Both the position numbers and the translations under genes were made by a program. The notes under the pieces are model-generated. The model was given only the letters and a program-made list of their open reading frames with translations. It was not told the origin of the DNA and searched no databases. A DNA stretch of 14,155 nt from DATARH01 sp050246595 (GTDB lineage: Bacteria; Pseudomonadota; Alphaproteobacteria; ATCC43930; CGMCC-115725), in contig JBFWVT010000106.1 of NCBI GenBank assembly GCA_050246595.1, positions 1 to 14,155 on the forward strand, in the 5' to 3' direction. Positions 6,088 through 13,821 of the stretch are shown piece after piece; positions within the stretch are counted from its first letter, which is position 1, and the number at the start of each line of letters is the position of its first letter.

Positions 6088-7497
6088 CTACCTGGCGCTG
6101 GTGCCTACGCCGGGGGCGGTCAGCCAGGCGCCGGCCGCCGCAAGCATCGCCTCGATGCCGGTGCGCAGCGTCGGGTTTATAACGGGCGCAAACTCGGGCG
6201 AGTGGTTCGACGGAATCTCGTTCAGGCTGCCGCTACTCTCCGCTTGGGCATATTGTTGCGGGTCGATGCCGCCGACGATCCAGTAGACCGAGGGCACGTC
6301 CCAGGCACGGGGGATGACCGAGAAGTCTTCGCTGGCCGAGGCAGGACCGGTCGGTCCCACCCGCTCGGCTCCCAAACGCTGCCGCAGGGCTTCCGCCACC
6401 CGTCGCGTCGCATCTTCGTCGTTGATGGTCAGGGGAAACTCGCCGCTCAGCATGGCGATCTCGGGCGGCCTCGGGGCGCCCGACGTGGCAGCCTCGCCGT
6501 TGACGATGCGCTCGATCGACGAGAGTACTTCGCCGCGCACCTGATCGTTGAAGGTTCGGATATTGAGCTGGAGCACGGCCTCGTTCGGGATGATATTGGC
6601 GCTGGACCCGGCCTGCACGGACCCGACCGAGACCACGGCGTTGTCCGTCATGCCAATCTCGCGCGAGACCACGGTCTGGAGCCGCATCACCGTCGCCGCC
6701 GCCATCACCACCGGATCGACGGTCGTCTCCGGGGACGAGCCGTGGCCGCCGCGTCCGAACAGGGTCACCCGCAGACTGTCGCTCTGGGACAGCACGAGAC
6801 CACTGCGGATGGCGGTTTGATCGGCCGGGAGCGGCAGCACATGCTGAGCCAGAGCCACGGTCGGTTTCGGGAACCGTTGCGTCAGCCCGTCCTCGACCAT
6901 CGCGCGCGCGCCCTCGCCGGTCTCCTCTCCCGGCTGGAACACGGCCATTACGGTGCCGCTCCATTTGTCCCTGTTCGCGGCGAGGATCTGCGTCGCGCCC
7001 ATCAACCAGGCGACATGCATGTCGTGGCCGCAGGAATGCGCGATCCCGGTCTTCCGGCCGGATGACGGGTCGGTGCCGGTCCTGGTGCTCGCGTAGGGCA
7101 GACCGGTATTCTCCGTCATCGGAAGAGCGTCCATATCGGCCCGCAGCAGGACCGTTGCGCCGTCGCCGTTGCGCAAAAGCCCCACTACCCCGGTGCCGCC
7201 CACGCCCTCGGTGACTTCGTAGCCGTGCTCTCGCAGCCAATTGGCGGCAATCCCGGCGGTACGCCGCTCCTGCATGGAGAGTTCGGGGTTGGCGTGAATA
7301 TCCTTGTAGACGCCCGCGAGCGTTGCCAGGAGGTTGTCCGATGGTCCCGGGAGCGCTGTCTGGCTGCTCATCGGACCCTGCTGCTGCCCGGCGTCCTGTC
7401 CGAACACCGGCCCCGCCAGGGGAGGGGCCGACAAGGCGATCATCGTCGCGAGAAACAGCGATTTTGCGGAGGTGGAACCGCGTTTCCTGACCACCAT
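6088..7497 (-). CDS. Exported M20 family metallopeptidase/amidohydrolase
   Basis: This 469-residue M20 (hippurate hydrolase/carboxypeptidase-like) enzyme releases amino acids from N-acyl or peptide amides using metal ions. A signal peptide is visible (basic MVVRKRG, hydrophobic SLFLATMIALSAPPLAGPVF, predicted cut near residue 33), so it acts in the periplasm. Motifs include DIHANPELS (66-74), LLRADMDALPM (117-127), HSCGHDMH (154-161; Cys156 and His158), FQPGEETGEGARAM with Glu191-Glu192, His219, the dimerisation-domain GRGGHGSSPE (248-257), SASEDFS and NHSPEF with His432. The metal and catalytic set appears intact. The ATG at 7497 has GGGGAG upstream; residues further upstream in the open frame look like spacer DNA. 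It faces aminopeptidase P tail to tail, and both are amide-bond hydrolases, but they act in different compartments. Confidence 0.93.
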   Translation of the reverse strand: MVVRKRGSTSAKSLFLATMIALSAPPLAGPVFGQDAGQQQGPMSSQTALPGPSDNLLATLAGVYKDIHANPELSMQERRTAGIAANWLREHGYEVTEGVGGTGVVGLLRNGDGATVLLRADMDALPMTENTGLPYASTRTGTDPSSGRKTGIAHSCGHDMHVAWLMGATQILAANRDKWSGTVMAVFQPGEETGEGARAMVEDGLTQRFPKPTVALAQHVLPLPADQTAIRSGLVLSQSDSLRVTLFGRGGHGSSPETTVDPVVMAAATVMRLQTVVSREIGMTDNAVVSVGSVQAGSSANIIPNEAVLQLNIRTFNDQVRGEVLSSIERIVNGEAATSGAPRPPEIAMLSGEFPLTINDEDATRRVAEALRQRLGAERVGPTGPASASEDFSVIPRAWDVPSVYWIVGGIDPQQYAQAESSGSLNEIPSNHSPEFAPVINPTLRTGIEAMLAAAGAWLTAPGVGTSAR

Positions 7498-7608
7498 TGT
7501 CGTTCTCCCCGGCCGGCATCGATGCAGCCCCGAACGCACGGGCGGGGATGCGGTTCCAACCCCTCTGCCGGAGTGGAAGTCCTTTCGGCTTGAGCGGCTC
7601 TGCGGTTG

Positions 7609-7633
7609 GCCGGGTCGCCCCCAAGGACCCGGC
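7609..7633 (-). terminator. Hairpin after the thioesterase-like gene
   Basis: GCCGGGTC (7609-7616) pairs with GACCCGGC (7626-7633) around a 9-base loop, starting about 45 bases after the minus-strand stop at 7678. There is no T-tract, so it is a weak terminator candidate. The rest of the 180-base spacer up to the M20 start shows no gene and could hold the M20 promoter. Confidence 0.35.
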
Positions 7634-7677
7634 GCGTTCCTCCGAGGCAATGGTCCCGGACTTGATCCGCCCGTCGC

Positions 7678-8529
7678 TTATCCGACCGGCACGACGAGCG
7701 GGAGCGCCCGCGCGCGGATGTCGTCGGGCCATTTCGCCGGGCGGCGTGCGTCGAGGTCGAGATTGACCGCGTATTGGCTCATCCGCGCCACCTCGCGACT
7801 GTCGCGCGGGTCGGTCATGACGTGGACCATGCGCAGCGACGAATTGCCGAAATGCGCGATGCCGGTCTCGACCAGATAGGGCGCGTCGAGCGACAGCGAG
7901 CCGGCGAGTTGCAGCACCAGCTCGAAAGTGGACATGCCGCGCCGATGCGTGGCGACAAATTCGGCATCCATGCCGATTGCGGCGCCGGTCTGCACCGTTG
8001 CGTCGGTAAACCGATGCACGATCGCGGCCGGGCTGAGCCGTCCGTCGGCGTCGAGATCGCCGGGCTTGATCCGGCCGCGCGCCGTCGCGATGGACCCGGC
8101 TCGGCTCGGCGGGTCGGGGCGGTCCTCGACCGGCGGCCCCTCCCAGACAGCAAGGCGGGCAGCGATCGCGTCCTGACGCGCCCGAGACAACGGCACGCCC
8201 GACAAGTCCCAGCGCTCCTCGACCCAGGTCACGGTCTCGCCGTTCGCCGAATCGACAAAACGGTGGCCGAGCCGCAACCCGCCTTCGACCGACAGCGCCG
8301 CGCCCTCGATGTGAAAGCTGCTGCCGGCACGCAATTCGCGGGTAAACCGCAGCGTGAAACGGCGGTGAAACCCGGCGCCGCGCAGCAGGTCGCCCAGGTC
8401 GAGCAGGTCGGCGAGATTGCGCTCGGCATCGGTCAGCCGGTCGAGATAATAGGCGATCGTGAAGTGCTCGGTAATGTCGCATTCCCAGGGCGGCACCGTG
8501 CCGCGATAGGTTTCTTCCCAGTTATTCAT
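7678..8529 (-). CDS. Thioesterase-like double-hotdog protein
   Basis: The 283-residue protein looks like two tandem hotdog folds, as in acyl-ACP/acyl-CoA thioesterases. The first half has WECDITEHFTIAYYLDRLTD (15-34), similar to the hotdog catalytic loop and first helix (D..GH..N..Y type), then FTRELRAGSSFHIEG and VTWVEERWDLSG. The second half repeats the pattern with GDLDADGRLSPAAIVHRFTD, GAAIGMDAEFVATHRRGMST and SLRMVHVMTDPRDSREVA. No signal peptide is seen, so it is probably cytosolic. It would hydrolyse or bind acyl thioesters, but the substrate is unknown. The ATG at 8529 has only a weak GAGAG upstream. It is upstream of the M20 gene on the same strand with a 180-base gap, and is divergent from the SnoaL-like gene. 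Confidence 0.75.
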   Translation of the reverse strand: MNNWEETYRGTVPPWECDITEHFTIAYYLDRLTDAERNLADLLDLGDLLRGAGFHRRFTLRFTRELRAGSSFHIEGAALSVEGGLRLGHRFVDSANGETVTWVEERWDLSGVPLSRARQDAIAARLAVWEGPPVEDRPDPPSRAGSIATARGRIKPGDLDADGRLSPAAIVHRFTDATVQTGAAIGMDAEFVATHRRGMSTFELVLQLAGSLSLDAPYLVETGIAHFGNSSLRMVHVMTDPRDSREVARMSQYAVNLDLDARRPAKWPDDIRARALPLVVPVG

Positions 8530-8691
8530 CGGGTGCGGCGCTCTCGGATAAGGGCCTCGGAGGCGGAAACGGCTTCGCGTGATAGGCCGGCGCGACCGCG
8601 GTGTCGAGAGCGCTTCCGCGCCGCATCGAGGTCGCTACAGCAGCGGCCGGGATCGGTCTATCCTGGTGCGCCGAAAAGACGGAGAGCAGCG

Positions 8692-9108
8692 ATGACCGAC
8701 GCCGACGCCGTGCTCGCGGCCAATCTCGAATTCTACCGCGCCTTCGCGACCCGCGACATCGCCGCGATGGAAGCGATCTGGGCACGGCACGCGCCGGTCG
8801 GCTGCATCCATCCGGGCTGGCCGGTGCTGGCCGAGCGCGACGCGATCCTCGAAAGCTGGCGCGGCATTCTCGCCAGCCCGCAGGCGCCGCGCATCGCCTG
8901 CTACGACGAGCGCGTGCTGCTCTACGGCGACACTGCGCTGGTTCTGTGCGAGGAGGAACTCGACGGCGGCACGCTGGTCGCCAGCAACCTGTTCGTGCGC
9001 GAGGACGGTTCCTGGCGTATCGCACATCACCAAGCCGGTCAGCTCGTCGCGCGGGGCCCGGCGGGAAGGCGTGCCACCCGTCCGCCGTCTTCCTCGCGGC
9101 TCAATTGA
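8692..9108 (+). CDS. NTF2/SnoaL-like (DUF4440-type) domain protein
   Basis: The 138-residue protein is a single SnoaL/NTF2-like cone fold. The helix NLEFYRAFATRDIAAMEAIWA (11-31) is followed by VGCIHPGWPVLAERDAILES (36-55), ALVLCEEELDGGTLVASNLF (82-101) and GSWRIAHHQAGQL (106-118), a typical layout. Such folds bind small hydrophobic ligands, act as isomerases or cyclases, or serve as subunits. No function can be assigned here. The ATG at 8692 follows GGAGAG, whereas the open frame upstream back to 7774 is antisense to the thioesterase gene. The last 20 residues, after the domain, are low-complexity and basic, and the final 8 bases overlap the convergent amidase gene. Confidence 0.85.
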   Translation: MTDADAVLAANLEFYRAFATRDIAAMEAIWARHAPVGCIHPGWPVLAERDAILESWRGILASPQAPRIACYDERVLLYGDTALVLCEEELDGGTLVASNLFVREDGSWRIAHHQAGQLVARGPAGRRATRPPSSSRLN

Positions 9109-9874
9109 ACCGGTTGCGCAGCCGCACCGCTTCAGCCGCCTGCGCCGCCTCGACCGCGAGCCGCACGTCGCGCAATCGCAGACCGGTCTCGGCGTCGAGC
9201 AGCCCGTCCCAGCGCTCCTGGCGATAGCGCCGTTGAAATGCGGCCAGCGCGATCCGCTCGGTGCCGCGCGACACGAAATAGCCGATGCGCGCGAGGTCGG
9301 CCCAGGCGGCGGTGCGGTGAATGACGCCGACGCCGCGTCCGCGCCGCCTCGCGATATCCGGCGACGATGGCGGCCACAGCCCGATCCCGGCGCGCGCCAG
9401 ACGCCGCCAGTCGAACCTCTCGCCGGGATCGGCTTTGCGGTCCGGCGCGATGTCGGAATGACCGACGATGCGATAGGGCGGGATGCGCCTGCGCGCGATG
9501 ATATCGCGGCACAGCATCTCGACCGCGTTCATCTGCGGCTCCGGGAAGTCGCGGTAGCCCCATTCGTGACCGGGATTGACGATCTCGATCCCGATCGAGA
9601 CGTAATTCAGGTCGCGCTCGCCGAGCCAGTACGACACCCCGGCGTGAAAGGCGCGGCGTTCCTCGGCGACAAGCCGCCAGATCGTGCCGTCCTCATCGAC
9701 GAGGTAATGCGCGCTGACCTGCGCTTGCGGATCGCACAGCCGGTCGAGCGCGGCCGCGGCGCTCTGCATGCCGGTATAATGCAATACCAGCATGTTGATC
9801 GGGCGCACATGGGGCGGCTCGCCGCGGCTGCCGTGATTGGGCGACGGCCGTTCGCGCATCTCGATATCTGTCAC
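9101..9874 (-). CDS. N-acetylmuramoyl-L-alanine amidase (AmiD/AmpD-like, Amidase_2) with PG-binding-like C-terminus
   Basis: This 257-residue zinc amidase cleaves the bond between muramic acid (or anhydro-muramic acid) and the L-alanine of peptide stems. The Amidase_2 domain spans about 25-160: MLVLHYTGMQSAAAALDRL (28-46), SAHYLVDEDG, AFHAGVSYW, SIGIEIVNPGHEWGYR, IVGHSDIAPDRKADPGERFDW. Predicted zinc ligands are His32, His139 and Asp149, with Glu97 as the likely catalytic acid. Residues 185-250 (DLARIGYF, ALAAFQRRYR, DGLLDAET) look like a peptidoglycan-binding domain. There is no signal peptide or lipobox, so cytosolic cell-wall recycling is more likely than an outer-membrane AmiD role. The GTG at 9874 (VTDIEMRERPSPN) fits the family start and follows GAGG; a TTG at 9892 is possible. 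Confidence 0.92.
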   Translation of the reverse strand: MTDIEMRERPSPNHGSRGEPPHVRPINMLVLHYTGMQSAAAALDRLCDPQAQVSAHYLVDEDGTIWRLVAEERRAFHAGVSYWLGERDLNYVSIGIEIVNPGHEWGYRDFPEPQMNAVEMLCRDIIARRRIPPYRIVGHSDIAPDRKADPGERFDWRRLARAGIGLWPPSSPDIARRRGRGVGVIHRTAAWADLARIGYFVSRGTERIALAAFQRRYRQERWDGLLDAETGLRLRDVRLAVEAAQAAEAVRLRNRFN

Positions 9875-10009
9875 GCCGACACCGCCTCGCAACGCTCTTC
9901 TACCCGACCGTTCCCCGCAGCATAGCGTGCCCCGTGCTGCCGCGGAACCGGCCCGGCTTGACGCCGATTCGCTTTCGGCAAATCCTCGCGCTCAGCCGAG
10001 GAGATCCCG

Positions 10010-11104
10010 ATGCAGATAGAAGCCGCAATCTTCCGCAAGCCGCACGCGCCCTTGACGATCGAGACGGTCGATATCGATGCGCCGGCGCGGCGCGAGGTGC
10101 TGGTCCGCACCATCGCGACCGGTGTCTGTCACAGCGACCTGCACGTCGTCGACGGGGTCGGACGCTTCCCGCTCGACCGGCCGATCGTGCTCGGTCACGA
10201 GGGCGCCGGCATCGTCGAGAAGGTCGGCGAGGACGTGACCAGCGTGCGTGTCGGCGATCATGTCGTCGCCTGTCTCTCCGGGTTCTGCGGCACCTGTCCG
10301 CAATGCCTGTCGGGTCATCCGAACCTCTGCACCGGCGGCATCGTCACGCGGCCCGACGGCGCGACGCCGCGCCTGTCGCAAAACGGCGAGCCGTTCCGTC
10401 AGTTTATCGGCATTTCAAGCTATGCCGAGAAGATGCTGCTGCACGAGAACTCGATCGTTCGCATCGATCCCGACATCCCGCTCGACCGCGCCTGTCTGAT
10501 CGGCTGCGGCGTGCTGACCGGGATCGGCGCCGCGATGCGCAGCGCCGGGATCGAACCGGGCCAGACCGTTGCGGTGTTCGGCTGCGGCGGGGTCGGATTG
10601 TCGATCGTCCAGGGCGCGCGCATCACCGGCGCCCGCCGGATCATCGCGGTCGATATGTTTCCAAAGGAGGAGATGGCAAAGCGCGCCGGCGCGACCGATT
10701 TTGTCAATTCGAGCGAGGCGGACCCGGTTAAGGCGGTGCGCGCCTTGACCGGCGGTCTCGGGGTCGATCACGCCTTTGAGGCGGTCGGCAACGCGAAATT
10801 GTGCCGGCAGGCGATCGAGAGCCTGGCGATCCGCGGCACCGCGACGATCGTCGGCGTGCTGCCGCCCGACGCCGAGATCTCGTTTCCGTGGATGGCGATC
10901 CGCCCGGAGTGCAAAATCCAGACCTCGCGCATGGGATCGAACCGCTTCCGCTACGACATCCCGAACTATCTCGAATTCTACAAGCAGGGACGGCTCGATC
11001 TCGACGGCATGGTGACAAAGACCGGCCGCCTCGGCGACATCAACGAAGCCTTCCGCGCGATGAAGGCCGGTGAGGTGGCGCGCACCGTGCTAACCTTCGA
11101 CTGA
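10010..11104 (+). CDS. Zinc-dependent alcohol dehydrogenase (MDR superfamily)
   Basis: The 364-residue medium-chain alcohol dehydrogenase oxidises alcohols, or reduces aldehydes, with NAD(P). The catalytic zinc site is visible: Cys40 (GVCHSDLH), His63 (LGHEGAG) with Glu64, and Cys166 (GCGVLTGIG). A structural zinc lobe is formed by Cys93, Cys96, Cys99 and Cys107 in GFCGTCPQCLSGHPNLC. The Rossmann motif GCGGVG (191-196) is followed by Asp215 (AVDMF), which favours NAD over NADP. Overall it resembles class III-like/NDMA-type dehydrogenases of actinobacteria and alphaproteobacteria. The ATG follows GAGGAG. It is 85 bases from the next LLM gene on the same strand and is probably co-transcribed with it. 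The natural substrate is not determined. Confidence 0.95.
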   Translation: MQIEAAIFRKPHAPLTIETVDIDAPARREVLVRTIATGVCHSDLHVVDGVGRFPLDRPIVLGHEGAGIVEKVGEDVTSVRVGDHVVACLSGFCGTCPQCLSGHPNLCTGGIVTRPDGATPRLSQNGEPFRQFIGISSYAEKMLLHENSIVRIDPDIPLDRACLIGCGVLTGIGAAMRSAGIEPGQTVAVFGCGGVGLSIVQGARITGARRIIAVDMFPKEEMAKRAGATDFVNSSEADPVKAVRALTGGLGVDHAFEAVGNAKLCRQAIESLAIRGTATIVGVLPPDAEISFPWMAIRPECKIQTSRMGSNRFRYDIPNYLEFYKQGRLDLDGMVTKTGRLGDINEAFRAMKAGEVARTVLTFD

Positions 11105-11159
11105 ACTTCAGGAACATTCAGCCAGAGAGGCCGCGCCGCCCGCGGCATCTCGCGAGACA

Positions 11160-11173
11160 GGCGGCAGGCCGCC
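11160..11173 (+). promoter_or_regulatory. Short GC hairpin just before the LLM ribosome site
   Basis: GGCGG-CAGG-CCGCC can form a 5-bp hairpin immediately before AAAGGAG (11178-11184), the ribosome-binding site of the LLM gene. A second hairpin, GCCGCG/CGCGGC, lies at 11130-11146. These are the only visible structures in the ADH-LLM spacer. They may stabilise the downstream message or reduce read-through, but GC-rich DNA makes such stems by chance. Confidence 0.25.
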
Positions 11174-11189
11174 AGAGAAAGGAGTTCCG

Positions 11190-12374
11190 ATGATCAACAA
11201 ATTCGTAACGGTCTACGCCGGGCATATCGATTTCCCGGACCACGGGCAGAACGCGACCCCCGCCAACGAGCGGCGCTTCGACAACGACGCGCTGGCGGGC
11301 GTCTACGACAAGCTCGAAGCGATCGCCAAGCAGATGGACCGCTTCGGCTACGATACGCTGTGGCTGGCCGAGCACCACTTCCAGCATGAGGGCTACGAAG
11401 TCCTGCCCAACATCCTGATGTGCGCGATCCACATCGCGCATGTCACAAAAAACCTCAAGACCGGCTGCGGCTTCAACATCGCGCCGATGTGGCACCCGCT
11501 GCGGCTCGCCGAGGATTTCGCGACCGCCGACATCCTGACCAAGGGCCGCACCGTGTTTGGCGTCGGGCGCGGCTATCACACGCGCGAGGTCGAGACCTTT
11601 GGCGCGCCGATGCTCGATCAGAACGCCAACCGCGAATTGTTCGAGGAGCAGGTCGAGATCATCTTCAAGGCGTTCAACAACGAACGCTTCTCGCACCGGG
11701 GCAAGCATTACACCCTGCCGCCGGAAGTCCCGTATCGCGGCTATCAGCTCAAGGATCTGACCCTGGTGCCGCGGCCGGTCAACATGCCGGTCGAGTGCTG
11801 GCAGCCGATCGTCAGCGCCAACCCGCGCGGTCTCGACTTCATGGTCCGGCACGGCATCAAGGGCGCGGTCGGCGGCGGTGCCGCGACGATGCAGGCCGGG
11901 CCGATCCAGGGCTACCAGCAGGCCGCCGAGCGCGCCGGAAAGCACCTGAAGCTCGGCGAGAATTTGATGCTCGGCATCCACGGCATCGTCGCCCGCACCC
12001 GCGAGGAGGCGCTGCGCCAGATCACGCCGCTCTACGAGGAGCATGCCAAGATGTTCGCGCCGCTCGGCTTTGTGCCGGGGCTTACCCCGGAGCAGGTCGC
12101 GGCGGTCGCGCGACGCGGCGGCTGGGCCGAGGCCGGCGTCCCGAGCGTGGATCATTTTATCAAGCTCGGCTCGTGGTTTGCCGGCACCCCGGACGATCTC
12201 GTCGCCTTTCTGAAGGGCATCGAGGAGAAGTATCCCGGCATGGAGCACATCAACTTCTCGTCGCCGCTGACGACGCCGAAGGACCTGATGCTCGAACAGT
12301 TCCAGATCGTCGCCGAGGAGGTCATGCCGCATTTCCGCGGCGGCGCCCGCCCCCAGGCCGAGGCCGCGAAGTAA
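11190..12374 (+). CDS. LLM class flavin-dependent oxidoreductase (luciferase-like monooxygenase)
   Basis: This 394-residue luciferase-like TIM-barrel protein belongs to the flavin-dependent group and is larger than the two LLM proteins on the other strand. Signatures include FGYDTLWLAEHHF (52-64, the EHHF luciferase motif), LKTGCGFNIAPMWHPLRLAE (89-108), GRTVFGVGRGYHTREVETFG, FEEQVEIIFKAF, GKHYTLPPEVPYRGY and PVECWQPIVSANPRGLDFMV. Close relatives are annotated only as LLM oxidoreductases. It would use reduced FMN and oxygen to oxidise an organic substrate, which is unknown. A strong AAAGGAG site sits 5 bases before the ATG. It follows the alcohol dehydrogenase on the same strand, so a hydroxylation-plus-dehydrogenation route is possible. 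The C-terminal tail after EEVMPHFRGG is short and Ala-rich. REP-like repeats start just beyond the stop. Confidence 0.92.
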   Translation: MINKFVTVYAGHIDFPDHGQNATPANERRFDNDALAGVYDKLEAIAKQMDRFGYDTLWLAEHHFQHEGYEVLPNILMCAIHIAHVTKNLKTGCGFNIAPMWHPLRLAEDFATADILTKGRTVFGVGRGYHTREVETFGAPMLDQNANRELFEEQVEIIFKAFNNERFSHRGKHYTLPPEVPYRGYQLKDLTLVPRPVNMPVECWQPIVSANPRGLDFMVRHGIKGAVGGGAATMQAGPIQGYQQAAERAGKHLKLGENLMLGIHGIVARTREEALRQITPLYEEHAKMFAPLGFVPGLTPEQVAAVARRGGWAEAGVPSVDHFIKLGSWFAGTPDDLVAFLKGIEEKYPGMEHINFSSPLTTPKDLMLEQFQIVAEEVMPHFRGGARPQAEAAK

Positions 12375-12387
12375 AGAGACGCTGTGA

Positions 12388-12452
12388 GCAGCCCTCTCCC
12401 GCATCGCGGGAGAGGGGGGACCGGTCGCGACGCGACCGGTGGGTGAGGGCTG
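12388..12452 (+). repeat. REP-like palindromic unit 1
   Basis: The unit starts 13 bases after the LLM stop. A perfect hairpin of CCCTCTCCCGC/GCGGGAGAGGG type lies at 12392-12416; it is followed by a palindrome at 12420-12440 and a GGGTGAGGG tail at 12441-12449. CAGCCCTC (12389-12396) can also pair with GAGGGCTG (12445-12452) to enclose the whole unit. The same 24 bases recur, identical, in unit 2. This is the form of dispersed intergenic REP elements, and it may also terminate transcription from the LLM gene. Confidence 0.7.
12420..12440. repeat. Perfect palindrome within REP unit 1
   Basis: ACCGGTCGCG (12420-12429) and CGCGACCGGT (12431-12440) are exact reverse complements about a single central A. 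The site is a strong cruciform or hairpin, or a symmetric protein-binding site, and has no counterpart in unit 2. Confidence 0.75.
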
Positions 12453-12460
12453 TCGCCGCA

Positions 12461-12527
12461 AGACCTCACCCGGTTCCCCGCAAAGCAAGCCCGCGGATCG
12501 CCACCCTCTCCCGCATCGCGGGAGAGG
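12461..12527 (-). repeat. REP-like palindromic unit 2, inverted relative to unit 1
   Basis: Read on the minus strand, this unit has the same 24-base hairpin CCTCTCCCGCGATGCGGGAG (extending to 12504) followed by a spacer and GGGTGAGG (12464-12471). The hairpin at 12504-12527 is base-for-base identical to that of unit 1, while the intervening DNA differs. The two units lie tail to tail, a BIME-like pair. The CCTCACC at 12464-12470 can also pair with GGTGAGG at 12442-12448 in unit 1. Confidence 0.68.
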
Positions 12528-12564
12528 ACCTACACCGCTGCGGCTGTGGTCGGGGGTATTTATC

Positions 12565-13821
12565 GTGATCCGCCGCATTATGACCTTTGTGCTGTGCTGG
12601 CTGCTGATTGCACCGGCTGCCACTGCACAACCGGTGCAGCCATGGGTCGCGCTGGCGCCGGGCGGGACGCTGTCGGTGCGGACGGTCGTCGCGCCGGATG
12701 CGGTCTGCCCGCTCGCTGCGGCGGACGGCGCACCGGTTGCGATGCGTTTGCGCGCCGTGCCGGATGCGGCGTTCCCGGTGCGGGTCTGCGAAGCACGGGT
12801 GCCGCAAGCGACTTCTCGGCTGAGCCTCGGTGACATCCCGCTGCCGACGCTTCCCTCGGCCGTCAACCGCATCGTGGTGATCGGCGATACCGGCTGCCGC
12901 CTCGCCCGATGGGCGGCGCAGGATTGCCACGACCCGGAGGCATGGCCGTTCCCAGTCATCGCCAAGGCCGCCGCTGCCAGACGCCCCGATCTGGTCATCC
13001 ATGTCGGCGACTATTTCTACCGGGAGGCGCCGTGCCCGCCCGGCCGCCGCGGTTGTGCCGGCAGCCCCCATGGCGACAACTGGCCGGCTTGGCGCGCCGA
13101 TTTTCTCGACCCGGCGGCGCCGCTTCTGGCCGCCGCGCCGTGGGTCATGGTGCGCGGCAATCACGAATTATGCGCCCGCGGCGGACGGGGCTGGTTCCGC
13201 CTGCTTGATCCATATCCCGGGCCGTATCCGGGCCGGGCCGACTGCGCCGACCGCACCCCGCCTTACTTTCTGGCGGTCGGCGGTCTCGATCTTCTCGTGT
13301 TCGACAGCGCCGACACTAACGATTTTCTGGCGCCCCCGGAAAAGGTCGCGTTTTATGCCGGCCAGCTCGCGCCGCTGCTGGCGCAGGCGCCGGCGGGGTC
13401 ATGGCTCTTGCTGCACCACCCGGTCTGGGCGATGGGGCAGGGCATGCTGACCGGCTTTTCGACCAACCAGACGCTGCAAGCCGCGATACGCGGTCTCGTG
13501 CCGCCCGCCCTCGACCTCGTGATGTCGGGGCATGTCCACGATTTTCTGGCCTACGATTTCGGGCCGGAGCGGCCGCCGCAACTGATCGTCGGCACCGGCG
13601 GCGACAAGCTGCAAGAACTCGGGCACGCCCCGATCGCCGGCGCCGAGCTTGACGGCATGACCGTGCGCGACGGGGTCGCGCTGGCGCGGTTCGGCTATCT
13701 GGTGCTGGACCGCAACCCCGCCAGCGGCTGGGGCGGCGTACTCTACGCGCCGGATGACGCGGTTCTCGCGCGCTGCCGGATCGCCGGGCGCAGCCTCGAA
13801 TGCCGGAAATTCGCCGATTAG
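12565..13821 (+). CDS. Secreted metallophosphatase (calcineurin-like phosphoesterase)
   Basis: This 418-residue exported phosphoesterase has a signal peptide (MIRRIMTFVLCWLLIAPAAT, cut near AQ at 21-22) and a calcineurin-like catalytic domain from about 100 to 345. The five metal motifs are present: Asp108 (VVIGDTGCR), Asp149 (IHVGDYFY), Asn199-His200 (VRGNHEL), His284 (LLLHHPVW), and His323 and His325 (MSGHVHDF). It should be an active dinuclear phosphoesterase in the periplasm. The substrate is unknown. Ten cysteines in the mature part suggest disulfides. The GTG at 12565 has GGGGG upstream and includes the whole signal peptide; an ATG at 12580 is possible but has no ribosome site. The open frame further upstream is REP sequence. 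The stop TAG consists of a TA target plus the first G of an IS630 element. The C-terminus (CRIAGRSLECRKFAD) looks complete. Confidence 0.9.
   Translation: MIRRIMTFVLCWLLIAPAATAQPVQPWVALAPGGTLSVRTVVAPDAVCPLAAADGAPVAMRLRAVPDAAFPVRVCEARVPQATSRLSLGDIPLPTLPSAVNRIVVIGDTGCRLARWAAQDCHDPEAWPFPVIAKAAAARRPDLVIHVGDYFYREAPCPPGRRGCAGSPHGDNWPAWRADFLDPAAPLLAAAPWVMVRGNHELCARGGRGWFRLLDPYPGPYPGRADCADRTPPYFLAVGGLDLLVFDSADTNDFLAPPEKVAFYAGQLAPLLAQAPAGSWLLLHHPVWAMGQGMLTGFSTNQTLQAAIRGLVPPALDLVMSGHVHDFLAYDFGPERPPQLIVGTGGDKLQELGHAPIAGAELDGMTVRDGVALARFGYLVLDRNPASGWGGVLYAPDDAVLARCRIAGRSLECRKFAD

Noticed and set aside
6233..8482. A 749-codon minus-strand open frame overlapping the M20 and thioesterase-like genes
   Set aside because: It is very Arg/Ala/Pro-rich and reads across two recognisable genes in another frame of the same strand; it is a GC-rich shadow.
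7774..8691. A 306-residue upstream extension of the SnoaL-like protein
   Set aside because: It is antisense to the thioesterase-like gene and unlike any SnoaL protein; the ATG at 8692 with GGAGAG is preferred.
8530..8691. A promoter pair between the thioesterase-like and SnoaL-like genes
   Set aside because: A TATCCT near 8660 could be a -10 box for the plus strand, but no -35 box or second promoter could be supported.
12392..12527. A CRISPR-like repeat pair
   Set aside because: There are only two copies, in inverted orientation, each a self-complementary hairpin in a REP context; no array or cas gene is present.
11118..12998. A 626-codon minus-strand open frame opposite the LLM gene, the REP repeats and the metallophosphatase
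   Set aside because: It is antisense to two well-supported genes and crosses the REP units; it has no family resemblance and compositional bias explains it.
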